A DNA stretch of 53,709 nt from Fibrobacter sp. (GCA_024398935.1 JAKSIH010000016.1:1-53709); one strand, 5' to 3'. Shown: positions 1-9,771, numbered from the stretch's first letter. Notes: generated from the letters alone by a model not told the origin. Numbers and translations are program-made.

Positions 1-16
1 GCCGTAGGCTCTTTGG

Positions 17-46
17 AACTACCGGCCTAGCCGGTAGTTTTCTTTA
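17..46 (+). terminator. Intrinsic terminator of an upstream gene
   Basis: A 10-bp perfect stem (17-26 with 30-39) with a 3-nt loop is followed by a T-rich run. It probably ends a gene lying left of the window. Confidence 0.8.
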
Positions 47-50
47 TACC

Positions 51-86
51 AAAAACGGCGTTTTTCGCAAGAAAACGCCGTTTTTC
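51..86 (+). terminator. Second tandem intrinsic terminator
   Basis: An A-rich/CGGCG/T-rich stem (51-65 with 72-85) with a short loop ends in a T run. It works on paper in both directions. Together with the hairpin at 17-46 it isolates the mannanase locus from upstream transcription. Confidence 0.75.
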
Positions 87-200
87 GTTGTTGTAACTTG
101 TTGAGTTTTTTTCAACGATATTCCAATTTGGAAATTTTTTTCAATCCTACATTACATGGATGAATATAATTTTACCTTGAAACAATTTTTTGGAGTGTTT

Positions 201-2510
201 ATGAAGATTTCTAAAACCCTTTTGGCATTCGGCCTGGCCGCAACGGCATCTACTTTTGCGGCCCAGTACGAAGCAGAATCCGCAACAATTACCGATGACG
301 CAGCTATCGCATCCAACGCAGCCGCTTCCGGCGGCAAGATGGTCAAGCTGAACGGTGGTAACATCCACTTCACCGTTTCTGTAGAAGCTGCCGGTACCTA
401 CACTGCGGTCATCCACTACATGAATAACTATGGCGGTTCCAAGATCAACAACCTGGAAGCCAACGGCGGATCTTCCCAGGTTTCTTTCGAAGTAACCGGC
501 AAGGGTGAATTCGCTGATGTAGAAACCACTCTGATGCTGAAGGCTGGCGAAAACAAGGTTTCCATTACCAATAGCTGGGGCTGGATCGACGTGGACTACA
601 TTTCCATCGAGCCTTTCAAGCCCAAGGAATTCACTCTCTGTAACGCTCCTGTCACCGCAAAGGCAACTCCTTCTGCAGTGAAACTTTACAACTTCCTTAC
701 TAACAACTTCGGCAAGAAGACCATCTCCGGCGTCATGACCGGCAACATGGATAACTATACCATGGGTGACGCAACCAAGCACGAAGATGTACAAACAGTC
801 TATAAATACTCCGGCAAGTATCCCGCACTGGTTGGTATCGACCTAATGAACGCCACTGGCGGAAATTCCGAATCCAGCTGGTTCCAGCAGTACACCGAAA
901 AGGCTATTGACATTGCCAAGGACACCTGGAAGAAGGGTGGTATTCCTGCTATTACCTGGCATTGGCGTCCTGGTGAAGAAAGTGAATTCTATACCAGCAA
1001 TGGCAACAAGACTAGCAATACCGACTTCGACTTTACCCAGGCTTTCGTCAAGGGAACCACCAGCTGGGACACCTTGAGCACCGAATATAAGGCTCTTGCT
1101 GGTGACATCGACAAGGTGGCAAAGCTTTTCCTTGAACTTCAGGAAGCAGGTGTCGCAGCCATCTTCCGTCCGCTCCACGAATCCGGTGGTAACTGGTTCT
1201 GGTGGAGTACCCACACAGGCAAGCAGTTCGCGGCCCTTTACCAGCTGGTTTACGAACGTCTTGTGTTCAAGCACGGCGTCAACAACCTGATTTGGGACTT
1301 CAACCCCCAGGATGTTTCCAAGATTACCTGGACTCCAGGCGAAACTTACTACGACGTGCTCTCTGTTGACATTTATAACAAGGCAAACGATCATCAGAGC
1401 AACGCTTCTGCATTTATCGACTTCACCAATAAGGGTGGTACCAACAAGATTATCTCCCTCAGCGAAAACGGTCCCATTCCCGATGTTCAGGCAATGTACT
1501 CCGAAAATGCTCCCTGGAGCTGGTGGATGCCCTGGTACGATTCCTGGGGATCCGACAAGCACATCAGTCAGACAGCCGCCTCCGTATGGAAAAGCAATAT
1601 GGAAGACGAACGCATTATCACTCTCGATATGATGCCTGGCTGGGACAGCTATAACGAAGCTAATTCCGGTACAAAGACTTGCCCCACTTCCAAGGAAAGC
1701 GCCCTCTTCAGTGCAGATACAGCCAAGGCCAACCAGGAAATCGTGGACATGCTCATGGGCGTGACCTTCAAGGCTTTGAACGATAGCGGTGCCAATATCG
1801 AATACCAGAAGGTACCCAACTTGACTGGCGCAACCTCCATCGCCGTCGACATCGAAAACATGGGTTCTGGTGGTGCAGATGGCGGTATCTGGGTTGGCCT
1901 CGCCTTCGTCCGTAACGGTATGGAAGATGATGGCTGGACCTGGGAAATGTCCCCGTCCGATAGCTGTTGGATCAATGACGGTGCAAAGTCCACCTGCGAA
2001 TTCGAAATCACCACCTACAAGGACGATGATGGCGTAGAACATCCCACCGACTTGGGCAACCTCTTCTCCGTGACCCTTATGGTAGGCGGTGCAGCTGGTT
2101 TCAACGGTGTAGTTCTCTTCAATAATATGGTAGCAGATAACGGCAAGGTCATCAACGCCTTTGACGACAAGAAGACCCTGTTCACCGCAGCAACCCAGAG
2201 CAAGGGACATATCACTAAGATTGAACTTTACAATCAAGATGGTACTCCCGCCGCCATCAAACCGATTGTTGCAGCAAAGGCTTCCGGCCTTCGCATCCAG
2301 GGCAACAGCGTTATGTTCACTGCAGCTACCGCAGGCCAGGTCAGCGTCGATGTCTTCGGCATGAACGGCAAGCGTGTCGCTACCCTCTACCGCGGAGCCC
2401 TTTCTGCCGGTACTCACGCCTTCGACATGGCTGATCTCACCAAGGGTCAGTACATCATCCGCGTGAAGGGTGCTGGTGTTAATGCAGTTCAGGCTGTAAA
2501 GATCCAGTAA
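201..2510 (+). CDS. Secreted CBM35-GH26 beta-mannanase with C-terminal sorting domain
   Basis: Predicted endo-beta-1,4-mannanase (EC 3.2.1.78), 769 aa, acting on mannan outside the cell. The ATG at 201 is chosen because GGAG lies just upstream and a signal peptide (MKISKTLLAFGLAATASTFA) follows; the frame is open to 156 but that extension would hide the signal. Domains: CBM35-like module (about residues 18-150, starting YEAESA), GH26 catalytic domain (about 160-510) with acid/base Glu327 in RPLHESGGNWFWW and nucleophile Glu422 in SENGPIPD, a beta-sandwich module resembling a CBM (about 545-700), and a C-terminal domain of about 70 residues (SVDVFGMNGKRVATL...GTHAFDM...GQYIIRV) resembling type IX secretion C-terminal domains. 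That last domain is almost the same in the next gene. Mannan specificity is inferred from the family. Confidence 0.9.
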   Translation: MKISKTLLAFGLAATASTFAAQYEAESATITDDAAIASNAAASGGKMVKLNGGNIHFTVSVEAAGTYTAVIHYMNNYGGSKINNLEANGGSSQVSFEVTGKGEFADVETTLMLKAGENKVSITNSWGWIDVDYISIEPFKPKEFTLCNAPVTAKATPSAVKLYNFLTNNFGKKTISGVMTGNMDNYTMGDATKHEDVQTVYKYSGKYPALVGIDLMNATGGNSESSWFQQYTEKAIDIAKDTWKKGGIPAITWHWRPGEESEFYTSNGNKTSNTDFDFTQAFVKGTTSWDTLSTEYKALAGDIDKVAKLFLELQEAGVAAIFRPLHESGGNWFWWSTHTGKQFAALYQLVYERLVFKHGVNNLIWDFNPQDVSKITWTPGETYYDVLSVDIYNKANDHQSNASAFIDFTNKGGTNKIISLSENGPIPDVQAMYSENAPWSWWMPWYDSWGSDKHISQTAASVWKSNMEDERIITLDMMPGWDSYNEANSGTKTCPTSKESALFSADTAKANQEIVDMLMGVTFKALNDSGANIEYQKVPNLTGATSIAVDIENMGSGGADGGIWVGLAFVRNGMEDDGWTWEMSPSDSCWINDGAKSTCEFEITTYKDDDGVEHPTDLGNLFSVTLMVGGAAGFNGVVLFNNMVADNGKVINAFDDKKTLFTAATQSKGHITKIELYNQDGTPAAIKPIVAAKASGLRIQGNSVMFTAATAGQVSVDVFGMNGKRVATLYRGALSAGTHAFDMADLTKGQYIIRVKGAGVNAVQAVKIQ

Positions 2511-2535
2511 TTCAATGAGTTTAGTGTTTGGGACC

Positions 2536-2572
2536 GAACGTCGCGGAAATCTCCGCGGCGTTCTTTCTTTTT
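2536..2572 (+). terminator. Intrinsic terminator after first GH26 gene
   Basis: An 11-bp stem GAACGTCGCGG/CCGCGGCGTTC with a short loop is followed by a T-rich tail. It separates the GH26 and GH5 genes, so they probably have separate promoters. Confidence 0.85.
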
Positions 2573-2672
2573 CAGAAATTCCTAGCCCGCGCTTTCATAC
2601 ACCTTTTTTTGATAAATCGCACAGGAAAGTTTACGTTATCCTTTCTTTAGTTCATTTTTTTGAGTTTTTGTA

Positions 2673-2680
2673 TAGATTTG
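2673..2680 (+). promoter_or_regulatory. Bacteroidetes-type -7 element of GH5 gene
   Basis: TAGATTTG matches TAnnTTTG exactly and lies 28 nt before the start codon in an AT-rich stretch. A clear -33 TTTG is not visible. Confidence 0.55.
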
Positions 2681-2708
2681 ATGCCGTAAAAAAGAAAAAG
2701 GAGTTCCA

Positions 2709-4619
2709 ATGAATAAATTCGCCAAGGCAGCCCTTATTGCCACTCTCGCCGGTTCCGCCACTGCAGTTTTTGCAGCTCCGGGCCTTAAAGTTAGCGGCAC
2801 CGACCTTATGTACAACGGCAAGAAGATTTTCTTCTCCGGCACCAATTTGGCCTGGGCCGACTACAATTCCGACGTTGGCGAATCCCCCTTGGACGAAAAC
2901 GCATGGCGCAAGGCCGTGGAAGGCACCCGTGCAGCAGGTGGTAACGCTATCCGCTGGTGGCTTTTCAACAACATGAGCCAAAGCCCCGCCATTGACGAAA
3001 CCACTCACCTGGTTTCCGGCTTGAAGGCAAGCACTTTAGCTAACATGAAGAAGGCTCTGGACATCGCCGAAGAATACGGTGTGATGGTGTCCATGTGCTT
3101 GTTTAGCCACAATCTGATGGAACCTAACCAGTGGGGTATTTATACCGGCGAAAAGTTGGATATTACCGCCAACGAAAAGCTGTTCACCGACGAAGGTACC
3201 TCTGCTTTCATCAACAACGTTCTTATTCCCGTTGTGAAGGGTGTCGGAAATCATAACGCCCTTATGACTTGGGAAGTTTTCAATGAACCGGAAGGCATGA
3301 CCAGCGTGGGCTGGACCACCAAGAAGTTGGACAAGGCCACCCTCCAGAAGTTTACCAACAAGATTGCCGCAGCCATCCACACCACAGACCCAGAATTGCT
3401 GGTTTCTACCGGAAGCGTGAACATTCAGTATCAGGAATGGTGGAATGACGCAAACCTGATTGCAGCCGGTGGCGAAGCCAATGGTACCCTGGACTTCTTC
3501 CAGACTCACTATTACCCCTATTACCAGGGCGATGCCGTTTCTCCCTTCGTGAATACGGCAGCCCAGATGCAGTCTACCTACAAGTATGACGCCAAGCCCA
3601 TGATTATCGGTGAATTCCCGGCTAGCGGCTGGAGCGGAACGACCTACACCACATCCATGGCTGCAAAGACCCAGATTTCTGCAGAACAGGCCTACAAATT
3701 CGCCTACGAAAGCGGTTATGCCGGTGCTTTGGCCTGGCAGTACATTGGCGACAAGACCGAAGCAAACTTCGGTGGCTATAGCTACACCATCGACCCCGCA
3801 CTGGACGCCATGACCAAGCTGGCAGCTACAGCGGAAGCATCCATCAAGATCAAGGATGTGGAAATTGCTGCAGGCGGTGGCGATGGCAAGATGGCCGTAA
3901 CCTACGGCGATGACAATGCCCAGATTGAATACCAGAACAAGGGCGGTTGGGACCTTTCCAAGGCAACCACCTTCACTTGGACAGCCAAGAACAATGGCGC
4001 TAGCGATGCAGATATCTACCTGATCTTGAAACTCACAGACGCTTGGACCTGGACAGAAACCGACGGCAGCTGCACCGTTCCTGCCGGCGAAAAGGTCACC
4101 TGTTCCATTGATATTTCCGGCTTTGCCGACCGCAACAAGACATTGGCCATCGTTCTTGCCAACTATGCTGCAGGATATACCGGCACTGTGATTTATGACG
4201 ATATCGCCGCCGGCGACCAGATGCTCTTCAACTTCAACGAAGACAAGTACGACGCTTTCGGCCGCGGTTACGGAAACACCGAAGTCCAGATTCCAGAAAT
4301 CAAGATCGTGTATAACGAAGACTATGTCATGGGCGGCAATCCCAATGGCAGTGGCACCACCGCATTCCACGCCACAGCAAAGAGCGCACCCAGCCAGATG
4401 ACCGTAACTGGCAACAGCATCATGTTCACCGCAGCCTCCGCAGGAGACGTCAGCGTAGACGTATTCGGTATGAACGGCAAGCGCGTAGCAACTCTGTTCC
4501 ACGGCATTCTAAACGCAGGAACCCACGCATTTGACATGTCCGAACTTTCCAAGGGGCAGTACATCATTCGCGTGAAGGGCGCAGGCATTGCAGCAACTCA
4601 GCCAGTCAAGATTAAGTAA
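2709..4619 (+). CDS. Secreted GH5 glycoside hydrolase (probable mannanase/endoglucanase)
   Basis: Endo-acting glycosidase of family GH5, 636 aa. It has a signal peptide (about residues 1-22, ending VFAAP) and a GH5 barrel (about 23-375) with acid/base Glu193 in VFNEPEG and nucleophile Glu302 in IIGEFPASG. A beta-sandwich CBM-like module (about 395-520) and a C-terminal sorting-type domain (about 565-636) follow. The CBM-like module and the C-terminal domain resemble those of the upstream GH26 enzyme, which argues for a common substrate and export route. AAGGAG 5 nt before the ATG supports the start. The GH5 subfamily cannot be fixed by eye; mannanase is inferred from the two GH26 neighbours, and a cellulase remains possible. 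Confidence 0.88.
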   Translation: MNKFAKAALIATLAGSATAVFAAPGLKVSGTDLMYNGKKIFFSGTNLAWADYNSDVGESPLDENAWRKAVEGTRAAGGNAIRWWLFNNMSQSPAIDETTHLVSGLKASTLANMKKALDIAEEYGVMVSMCLFSHNLMEPNQWGIYTGEKLDITANEKLFTDEGTSAFINNVLIPVVKGVGNHNALMTWEVFNEPEGMTSVGWTTKKLDKATLQKFTNKIAAAIHTTDPELLVSTGSVNIQYQEWWNDANLIAAGGEANGTLDFFQTHYYPYYQGDAVSPFVNTAAQMQSTYKYDAKPMIIGEFPASGWSGTTYTTSMAAKTQISAEQAYKFAYESGYAGALAWQYIGDKTEANFGGYSYTIDPALDAMTKLAATAEASIKIKDVEIAAGGGDGKMAVTYGDDNAQIEYQNKGGWDLSKATTFTWTAKNNGASDADIYLILKLTDAWTWTETDGSCTVPAGEKVTCSIDISGFADRNKTLAIVLANYAAGYTGTVIYDDIAAGDQMLFNFNEDKYDAFGRGYGNTEVQIPEIKIVYNEDYVMGGNPNGSGTTAFHATAKSAPSQMTVTGNSIMFTAASAGDVSVDVFGMNGKRVATLFHGILNAGTHAFDMSELSKGQYIIRVKGAGIAATQPVKIK

Positions 4620-4640
4620 TACGCTTTTTCTTCTTAAGAT

Positions 4641-4677
4641 AAAGAGCCTCGGGATTTGTCTCGAGGCTCTTTTTTTA
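4641..4677 (+). terminator. Intrinsic terminator after GH5 gene
   Basis: Stem AAAGAGCCTCG/CGAGGCTCTTT with a 10-nt loop and a run of T residues. Confidence 0.88.
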
Positions 4678-4728
4678 TTACTGATGCGATTATTTCAACG
4701 ATTTAAGTTTTTTAGAACATTCTCCCAT

Positions 4729-4759
4729 TTTGAAAAAACGATCTGTGAATATAGATTTA
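4729..4759 (+). promoter_or_regulatory. Promoter of second GH26 gene
   Basis: TTTG (4729-4732), 19 nt, then TAGATTTA (4752-4759) fits the Bacteroidetes -33/-7 pattern with one mismatch. The start codon is 24 nt downstream behind an AAGGAG ribosome site. Confidence 0.6.
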
Positions 4760-4783
4760 AGGTGGTTTAATTAAGGAGTGTTT

Positions 4784-6703
4784 ATGGGATTATGTTTTGG
4801 TTCCGCAAAATACATCATTTCTATGGTGACAATAGCGGTTTTAGCTACCGCAGCAAATGCTGCCGCCCCTACAAAGTACGAAGCAGAAGACCAGGCTGGC
4901 GTAGATGCAGCAGCAATTCTGAGCGGCACTGAATTTTCTGGTGGTAAGTACGTAAAGCCGGGTTCAGACGCCATGACCTTTACCGTCAAGGTGGATGAAA
5001 CCGCAATGTACGACATCTCCACCAGCGTGCTCATCAAGCAATTCGACTGGACAACCTCCAAGATTTTGGTCAACGGAATTGAAGTGGGATCCATGCTCAC
5101 CACCCCGCGCAACTGCGACTCCACCTATGTGGTTTCTGCATCCGCAAAGATGAGGGTTGGCGAGAACAAGATAACCGTAGGTAACGGGGCCATCGGCGTA
5201 GACTACATTACGGTAGACCGCCATCCGGATCCGGAATTCAAGATTAGCGCATTGCCTGTCACTCCGGGCGCCACGGAAAGCGCCATGAAGGTTAAGACCT
5301 TCCTCCGCGACAACTTCCTGAAGAAGACCATCAGCGGCATGATGATTAGCGACCAGAATTTCAACTACGACTACGGCAATATGCGCCTGATTCCGCCAGG
5401 GGGCTGCACCCCTGCAGACTCCTGCAAGTTTAGCGATGCGGAAGTTAGCTGGAAGGGACAGACCGACATTGCGGAATTCTACAAACGTTCCGGCCACTAC
5501 CCCGCTATCGGCGGTTTTGATATGCTGTTTGCCGCCGGCGGCCATCATGAGGAAGGCTGGTTCAAGGGCTATACCGAGAACAACCTAGTCATGACCGAGG
5601 ACCTGTGGAAAATGGGCGGCATCCCCACCTATACCTGGCACTGGAAGGTGGGCGAAGATACAGTATTCTACAGCAAGATGGATGGTTTCAAGAACGCCGG
5701 CTGTACCGAAGGAGTCATGGGCACTGGCGATGGAAACACCTGCTTTAACTATACCAAGGCATTTAAGGACGAACAGTGCAAGGAAATCGACACAGCCTCT
5801 AAGGAATATCAGGATATGATGGCCGATGTGGATATCGTGTCTGGCTACTTCAAGCAGCTGGAAGAAAAGGACATCGCCGTAGTTTGGCGCCCCCTGCACG
5901 AAGCAAGCGGAGGCTGGTTCTGGTGGGGCGTAGGTTCCCCCGAATGTTACGTCCAGCTGTGGCGACTGGTATTTGACCGCATGGTGAATGTCAACAAGAA
6001 CAAGAACCTGATTTGGGTTTGGAACATCAATACGGACCCGAAGTTTGGCTACGACTACTCCGCACTCAATGGCGCCTGGTATCCTGGCGATGAGTATGTA
6101 GACATTGTGGCCGTAGACATTTACGACCCGCTGAACAACCACAATTCCGCCGCCAATTACTGGAACAAGATTATTGAAGAAGTTGGCACCAACAAGATGA
6201 TTGCCCTTAGCGAAAACGGAGCAATTCCCGACATCGACAGCATTGCCGAAGATAAGTCCTATTGGAGCTACTGGATGACCTGGAGCCAGACCTGGAGCGG
6301 AAACTTCCTGGAAAAGACTCCTACGGATATGTGGAAGCGTAACCTGGATGACGAACGCATTATCGCCCTGGACAATATGCCCGGCTGGGATAAGGTTGCG
6401 GCAGACAAGTCTACCGAAGGTGCAGTAATCGCACCGGACGCAATTACCAATCGCCTATCCATTGCTACAGACAACATAATAGCAGATATTACCCAGAAAA
6501 CTCTTACCCTGTATATTCCTAAAGCAGGTCATGGTTTCGCTGCTATTTTCGACATGCAGGGTAAAAAAGTCAGGAATCTATTCCAAGGAAACATGGAGGC
6601 AGGAATTCGTAACATATCCCTCAACGGAATCCCTAAGGGAATCTACTTCCTAAGGGCAAAGGTTGGAAACCAGATTTTGATGCAAACCATCAATGTTAAG
6701 TAA
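4784..6703 (+). CDS. Secreted CBM35-GH26 beta-mannanase
   Basis: Second predicted endo-beta-1,4-mannanase of the locus, 639 aa. The ATG at 4784 is preferred over a GTG at 4778, which lies inside the AAGGAG ribosome-binding site. A signal peptide of about 28 residues precedes a CBM35-like module (about 30-150, starting KYEAEDQAGV) and a GH26 domain (about 160-540) with acid/base Glu373 in RPLHEASGGWFWW and nucleophile Glu477 in LSENGAIPD. It lacks the extra CBM-like module of the first enzyme. The tail (about 565-639, GKKVRNLF...GIYFLRAK) is again a type IX-like C-terminal domain but of a clearly different, more AT-rich version than those of the two upstream genes. Confidence 0.9.
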   Translation: MGLCFGSAKYIISMVTIAVLATAANAAAPTKYEAEDQAGVDAAAILSGTEFSGGKYVKPGSDAMTFTVKVDETAMYDISTSVLIKQFDWTTSKILVNGIEVGSMLTTPRNCDSTYVVSASAKMRVGENKITVGNGAIGVDYITVDRHPDPEFKISALPVTPGATESAMKVKTFLRDNFLKKTISGMMISDQNFNYDYGNMRLIPPGGCTPADSCKFSDAEVSWKGQTDIAEFYKRSGHYPAIGGFDMLFAAGGHHEEGWFKGYTENNLVMTEDLWKMGGIPTYTWHWKVGEDTVFYSKMDGFKNAGCTEGVMGTGDGNTCFNYTKAFKDEQCKEIDTASKEYQDMMADVDIVSGYFKQLEEKDIAVVWRPLHEASGGWFWWGVGSPECYVQLWRLVFDRMVNVNKNKNLIWVWNINTDPKFGYDYSALNGAWYPGDEYVDIVAVDIYDPLNNHNSAANYWNKIIEEVGTNKMIALSENGAIPDIDSIAEDKSYWSYWMTWSQTWSGNFLEKTPTDMWKRNLDDERIIALDNMPGWDKVAADKSTEGAVIAPDAITNRLSIATDNIIADITQKTLTLYIPKAGHGFAAIFDMQGKKVRNLFQGNMEAGIRNISLNGIPKGIYFLRAKVGNQILMQTINVK

Positions 6704-6711
6704 AGAATCTA

Positions 6712-6736
6712 GGCGGGCTTCGGTCCGCCTTTTTTG
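6712..6736 (+). terminator. Intrinsic terminator after second GH26 gene
   Basis: Stem GGCGG/CCGCC with a TTCG-containing loop and a T6 tail; it closes the mannan locus. Confidence 0.85.
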
Positions 6737-6764
6737 TAATCAGGGTTCCATTTTTCTATCTTTA
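6733..6764 (+). promoter_or_regulatory. Promoter of GH57 gene
   Basis: TTTG (6733-6736), 20 nt, then TATCTTTA (6757-6764) matches the Bacteroidetes promoter with one mismatch. The -33 box overlaps the T tail of the preceding terminator. The ATG is 22 nt downstream. Confidence 0.6.
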
Positions 6765-6786
6765 CCAAAAAAAATTTGGTGTCATT

Positions 6787-9219
6787 ATGTCTGAAAAACA
6801 TCCTCTGTATTTTACAATCCACGGCCACTTCTATCAGCCGCCCCGCGAAAACCCTTGGACTGGCGTTATCGAAAACCAGCCCAGCGCACGTCCCTTCCAT
6901 GACTGGAACGACCGCATTGCAAGCCAGTGCTATAGTCCGAATTCCGCAAGCCGTATTCTTTCCCCCAACGGTCGCATCGTAGACATCGTCAACAACTACG
7001 ATTTTATGAGCTTTAACATGGGTCCCACCCTCATGGGCTGGATCCGCACCAATACCCCCGACACCTACAAGCGCATCCAGGAAGCCGACAAGCGAAGCAT
7101 CGAACGCCTTGGCCACGGTAACGCCATCGCCCAGGTGTACAACCACATTATCATGCCTCTTGCTTCCGAACAGGACAAGAAGACTCAGATTGAATGGGGT
7201 ATCGAAGACTTTAAGTTCCATTTCGGACGTATGCCCGAAGCCATGTGGCTGGCAGAAACCGCCATCAACTTTGAAACGGTTGTCGCCCTCATCAAGGCGG
7301 GTATCAAGTTCACCATCCTCTCCCCCACCCAGGCAGACAGTTTCCGCGCCCTGGCCGAGGACAGTTCCGCAAAGGATGGCGAATGGACTGGTTGCAGCAA
7401 CACCGATATTGACACCACCCGCCCCTACCGCATCTATCCCCGCGATAAGGAAGGTAACCTGGTGTGCGACGGCTACCTGGATGTATTCTTCTACAACCCC
7501 TGGCTTTCTTCCGCAGTGGGCTTTGAGCACCTGCTCCGTGACGCAGGCACCTTCGGCAACAAGATCAAGAGCGCCTGGGACGAAAATCGCGAAGAAGCCC
7601 AGCTGGTAAGCATCGGTACCGACGGCGAATCCTACGGTCACCACGAACCTTTTGGCGACATGTGCGCCGCATGGCTCTACAATCACTACGCACCCGAGAA
7701 CAACATGGTGCCGGTGAACTATGGTTGGTTCCTGGAAAAATTCCCGCCTAAGCACGAAGTACTCCTCAAGAACTTCTATAGCGAAGGTTGCGCCTGGAGT
7801 TGCGCCCACGGTGTTGGCCGCTGGTACAGGGATTGCGGCTGCTGCACTGGCGGTGGTCCCGATTGGAACCAGAAGTGGCGCGGTCCTCTCCGCGACGCCT
7901 TTAACCACCTGAAGGATCTGGCAGATGACGTGTTCGTCCGGGAATTTGAAAAACTTTCCGACGTAAACCCCTGGGACGCCCGAAACAAGTACGTGCAAAC
8001 CCTGGTCGCACCGGAAGATAGATCCCGCGTGGTCGCCTTCCTGAAAGAAACCATCAAGGATCCTTCCAACGAGGCACAGTGCGCCCGCGCCATCCGCCTT
8101 CTTGAAATCCAGAAGTTCTGCCTGTTCAGCTTCACCAGCTGTGGCTGGTTCTTCAACGACATCGAAGGTCTGGAACCGGTACAGAACATGCGTTACGCTC
8201 TCCGTGCCATGGAACTGCTGGAAAAGTTCCTCCCCTACGGTCATCATATCCGTAACGAGTTCATCAGCATTCTCGCCCGCGCCACCAGTAACGAACACAA
8301 ATGGAACGGTGCCGAAGTATTTACCCGCTACGCCGAAGAACAGGTTCCCGTCGTCGTTAAGGAAATGGCAGAACGCGCAGCCATCTTCCACCTGGGTCTC
8401 GAAGACAGCTACGACAACAAGGACGCCCGCATCAGCGCTACTAAGATTGCCTCCCGTCGCCGCCAGACCCTGGTTCGCGCCGAATTTAACGACAAGCTGG
8501 TAGGCGACAGCCGCGTGTCTACAGTTCTTGCCATTACCGACCAGCTAGGCCGAATCAACCTGGTGGTTGCCGATGGCGAAAACGAGCAGAACGGTCTCAA
8601 GTTTGCTGACGATCCCAATATGAGCACCCAGGATCTGCAGGAACTTTATCCCACCGCTTACGTAGTTCGCATGCGTAACCTCATGAGCGACTCCCTGAAG
8701 CGCATCAACCAGATTTCCACCCGCAAATATCTGACCGACCTTACGGCCTCCTACAGCAGTTTCGCCCTGTCCCATGGTCTCTCCATCGACAGCCTGGCCG
8801 ACCCCGACCACACCCTGCCGGATACCATGCGCAAGATCCTGTCCCTGGAAATCAACTCCAGGATCCATCATCTTGCACTTTCCTATATGGAAAGCGACGA
8901 CAAGAAAATTTTTGATGAAATCCGGAACCTGGTGGACGAAGCCAACGCCCTGGAAACCACCTTCTCCTTTGGCGGTACAGGCCGCATGTTCCACGCCAAG
9001 CTGGTGGAACTCATCGAAACCGTTTCCAACAAGTTGGACAAGAAGTCCGTAAGCCACATTACCGGGCTCATTACTGTCGCCGACTGGCTCCATCTGGGCA
9101 TCGACAAGACCAGCCTTGAAAACAAGGTCTTCCCCTTCTATAAGGAATACAAGAAGAACCCGGAAGGCAAGCTCTCTGCCCTGAAGCCCATGTTCATCTG
9201 GCTGAACTACGAGGTATAA
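6787..9219 (+). CDS. Glycoside hydrolase family 57 protein with DUF3536
   Basis: Large cytoplasmic alpha-glucan-acting enzyme candidate, 810 aa, no signal peptide. The N-terminus YFTIHGHFYQPPRENPW is typical of GH57 proteins; MWLAETAINFET and GTDGESYGHH are further GH57-like blocks, the latter carrying acidic residues that could be catalytic. The C-terminal half (about residues 350-800) fits DUF3536, which commonly accompanies this GH57 subgroup. GH57 members include amylases, amylopullulanases and branching enzymes, so a role in storage glycogen metabolism is plausible; the reaction cannot be assigned from sequence alone. The stop codon abuts the start of the next gene, suggesting an operon with it. 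Confidence 0.85.
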   Translation: MSEKHPLYFTIHGHFYQPPRENPWTGVIENQPSARPFHDWNDRIASQCYSPNSASRILSPNGRIVDIVNNYDFMSFNMGPTLMGWIRTNTPDTYKRIQEADKRSIERLGHGNAIAQVYNHIIMPLASEQDKKTQIEWGIEDFKFHFGRMPEAMWLAETAINFETVVALIKAGIKFTILSPTQADSFRALAEDSSAKDGEWTGCSNTDIDTTRPYRIYPRDKEGNLVCDGYLDVFFYNPWLSSAVGFEHLLRDAGTFGNKIKSAWDENREEAQLVSIGTDGESYGHHEPFGDMCAAWLYNHYAPENNMVPVNYGWFLEKFPPKHEVLLKNFYSEGCAWSCAHGVGRWYRDCGCCTGGGPDWNQKWRGPLRDAFNHLKDLADDVFVREFEKLSDVNPWDARNKYVQTLVAPEDRSRVVAFLKETIKDPSNEAQCARAIRLLEIQKFCLFSFTSCGWFFNDIEGLEPVQNMRYALRAMELLEKFLPYGHHIRNEFISILARATSNEHKWNGAEVFTRYAEEQVPVVVKEMAERAAIFHLGLEDSYDNKDARISATKIASRRRQTLVRAEFNDKLVGDSRVSTVLAITDQLGRINLVVADGENEQNGLKFADDPNMSTQDLQELYPTAYVVRMRNLMSDSLKRINQISTRKYLTDLTASYSSFALSHGLSIDSLADPDHTLPDTMRKILSLEINSRIHHLALSYMESDDKKIFDEIRNLVDEANALETTFSFGGTGRMFHAKLVELIETVSNKLDKKSVSHITGLITVADWLHLGIDKTSLENKVFPFYKEYKKNPEGKLSALKPMFIWLNYEV

Positions 9220-9750
9220 ATGTACCAGATGTCTAAAAAGCCCATGATTCCAGCAAGGGAAATCCAAGCCCGGATTCAAACCCTGGCTAAGGAAATTGCG
9301 GAATCCTTTGAGTTTGACATCGTGCTATCCGCTCTCACCGGTTCTTTCATGTTCTCGACGGACTTGGTCCGCGCCATGGCCAATCCCAGTCACAAGATCG
9401 CATTCATCAAGGCGTCGAGCTATGGCTCCGGAACCGAGTCCAGCGGAAAGCTTACCGTCACCGGTTTAGACAAGCTGAACCTGAAGGGATTAAGAATCCT
9501 GCTGGTAGACGACATCCTGGATACCGGAAGGACCATGCATACCCTGGTGAGCATGCTGAAGGAAATGGGCGTATCGGACCTTCGCACCTGCGTTCTCCTG
9601 AACAAGGAGGAACGCCGAACCGTAGACTACCACGCAGATTTCGTAGGCTTTGAAATCGCAAACGAATTTGTCGTGGGTTACGGACTGGATTACGACGACA
9701 ACTACAGAACTCTACCGGAAATTTGGACATTAGAGGAAGTTCAATTTTAA
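9220..9750 (+). CDS. hpt: Hypoxanthine phosphoribosyltransferase-like protein
   Basis: Purine-salvage phosphoribosyltransferase, 176 aa, predicted to make IMP/GMP from hypoxanthine/guanine and PRPP in the cytoplasm. The PRPP-binding motif LLVDDILDTGRTM is intact, and VLSALTGSFMFSTDLVRA and KASSYGSGT match the other HPRT loops. The ATG at 9220 follows the GH57 stop codon directly; a second ATG at 9229 (MSKKPMIP) is about as likely. Translational coupling with the GH57 gene is likely because no terminator or promoter separates them. Substrate preference is inferred from the family. Confidence 0.87.
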   Translation: MYQMSKKPMIPAREIQARIQTLAKEIAESFEFDIVLSALTGSFMFSTDLVRAMANPSHKIAFIKASSYGSGTESSGKLTVTGLDKLNLKGLRILLVDDILDTGRTMHTLVSMLKEMGVSDLRTCVLLNKEERRTVDYHADFVGFEIANEFVVGYGLDYDDNYRTLPEIWTLEEVQF

Positions 9751-9771
9751 ATAGGCTTCTGAAGGAAACGA

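Noticed and set aside
147..200. N-terminal extension of the first GH26 protein (MDEYNFTLKQFFGVF)
   Set aside because: It would bury the signal peptide and lies across the GGAG ribosome site; the ATG at 201 explains the sequence better.
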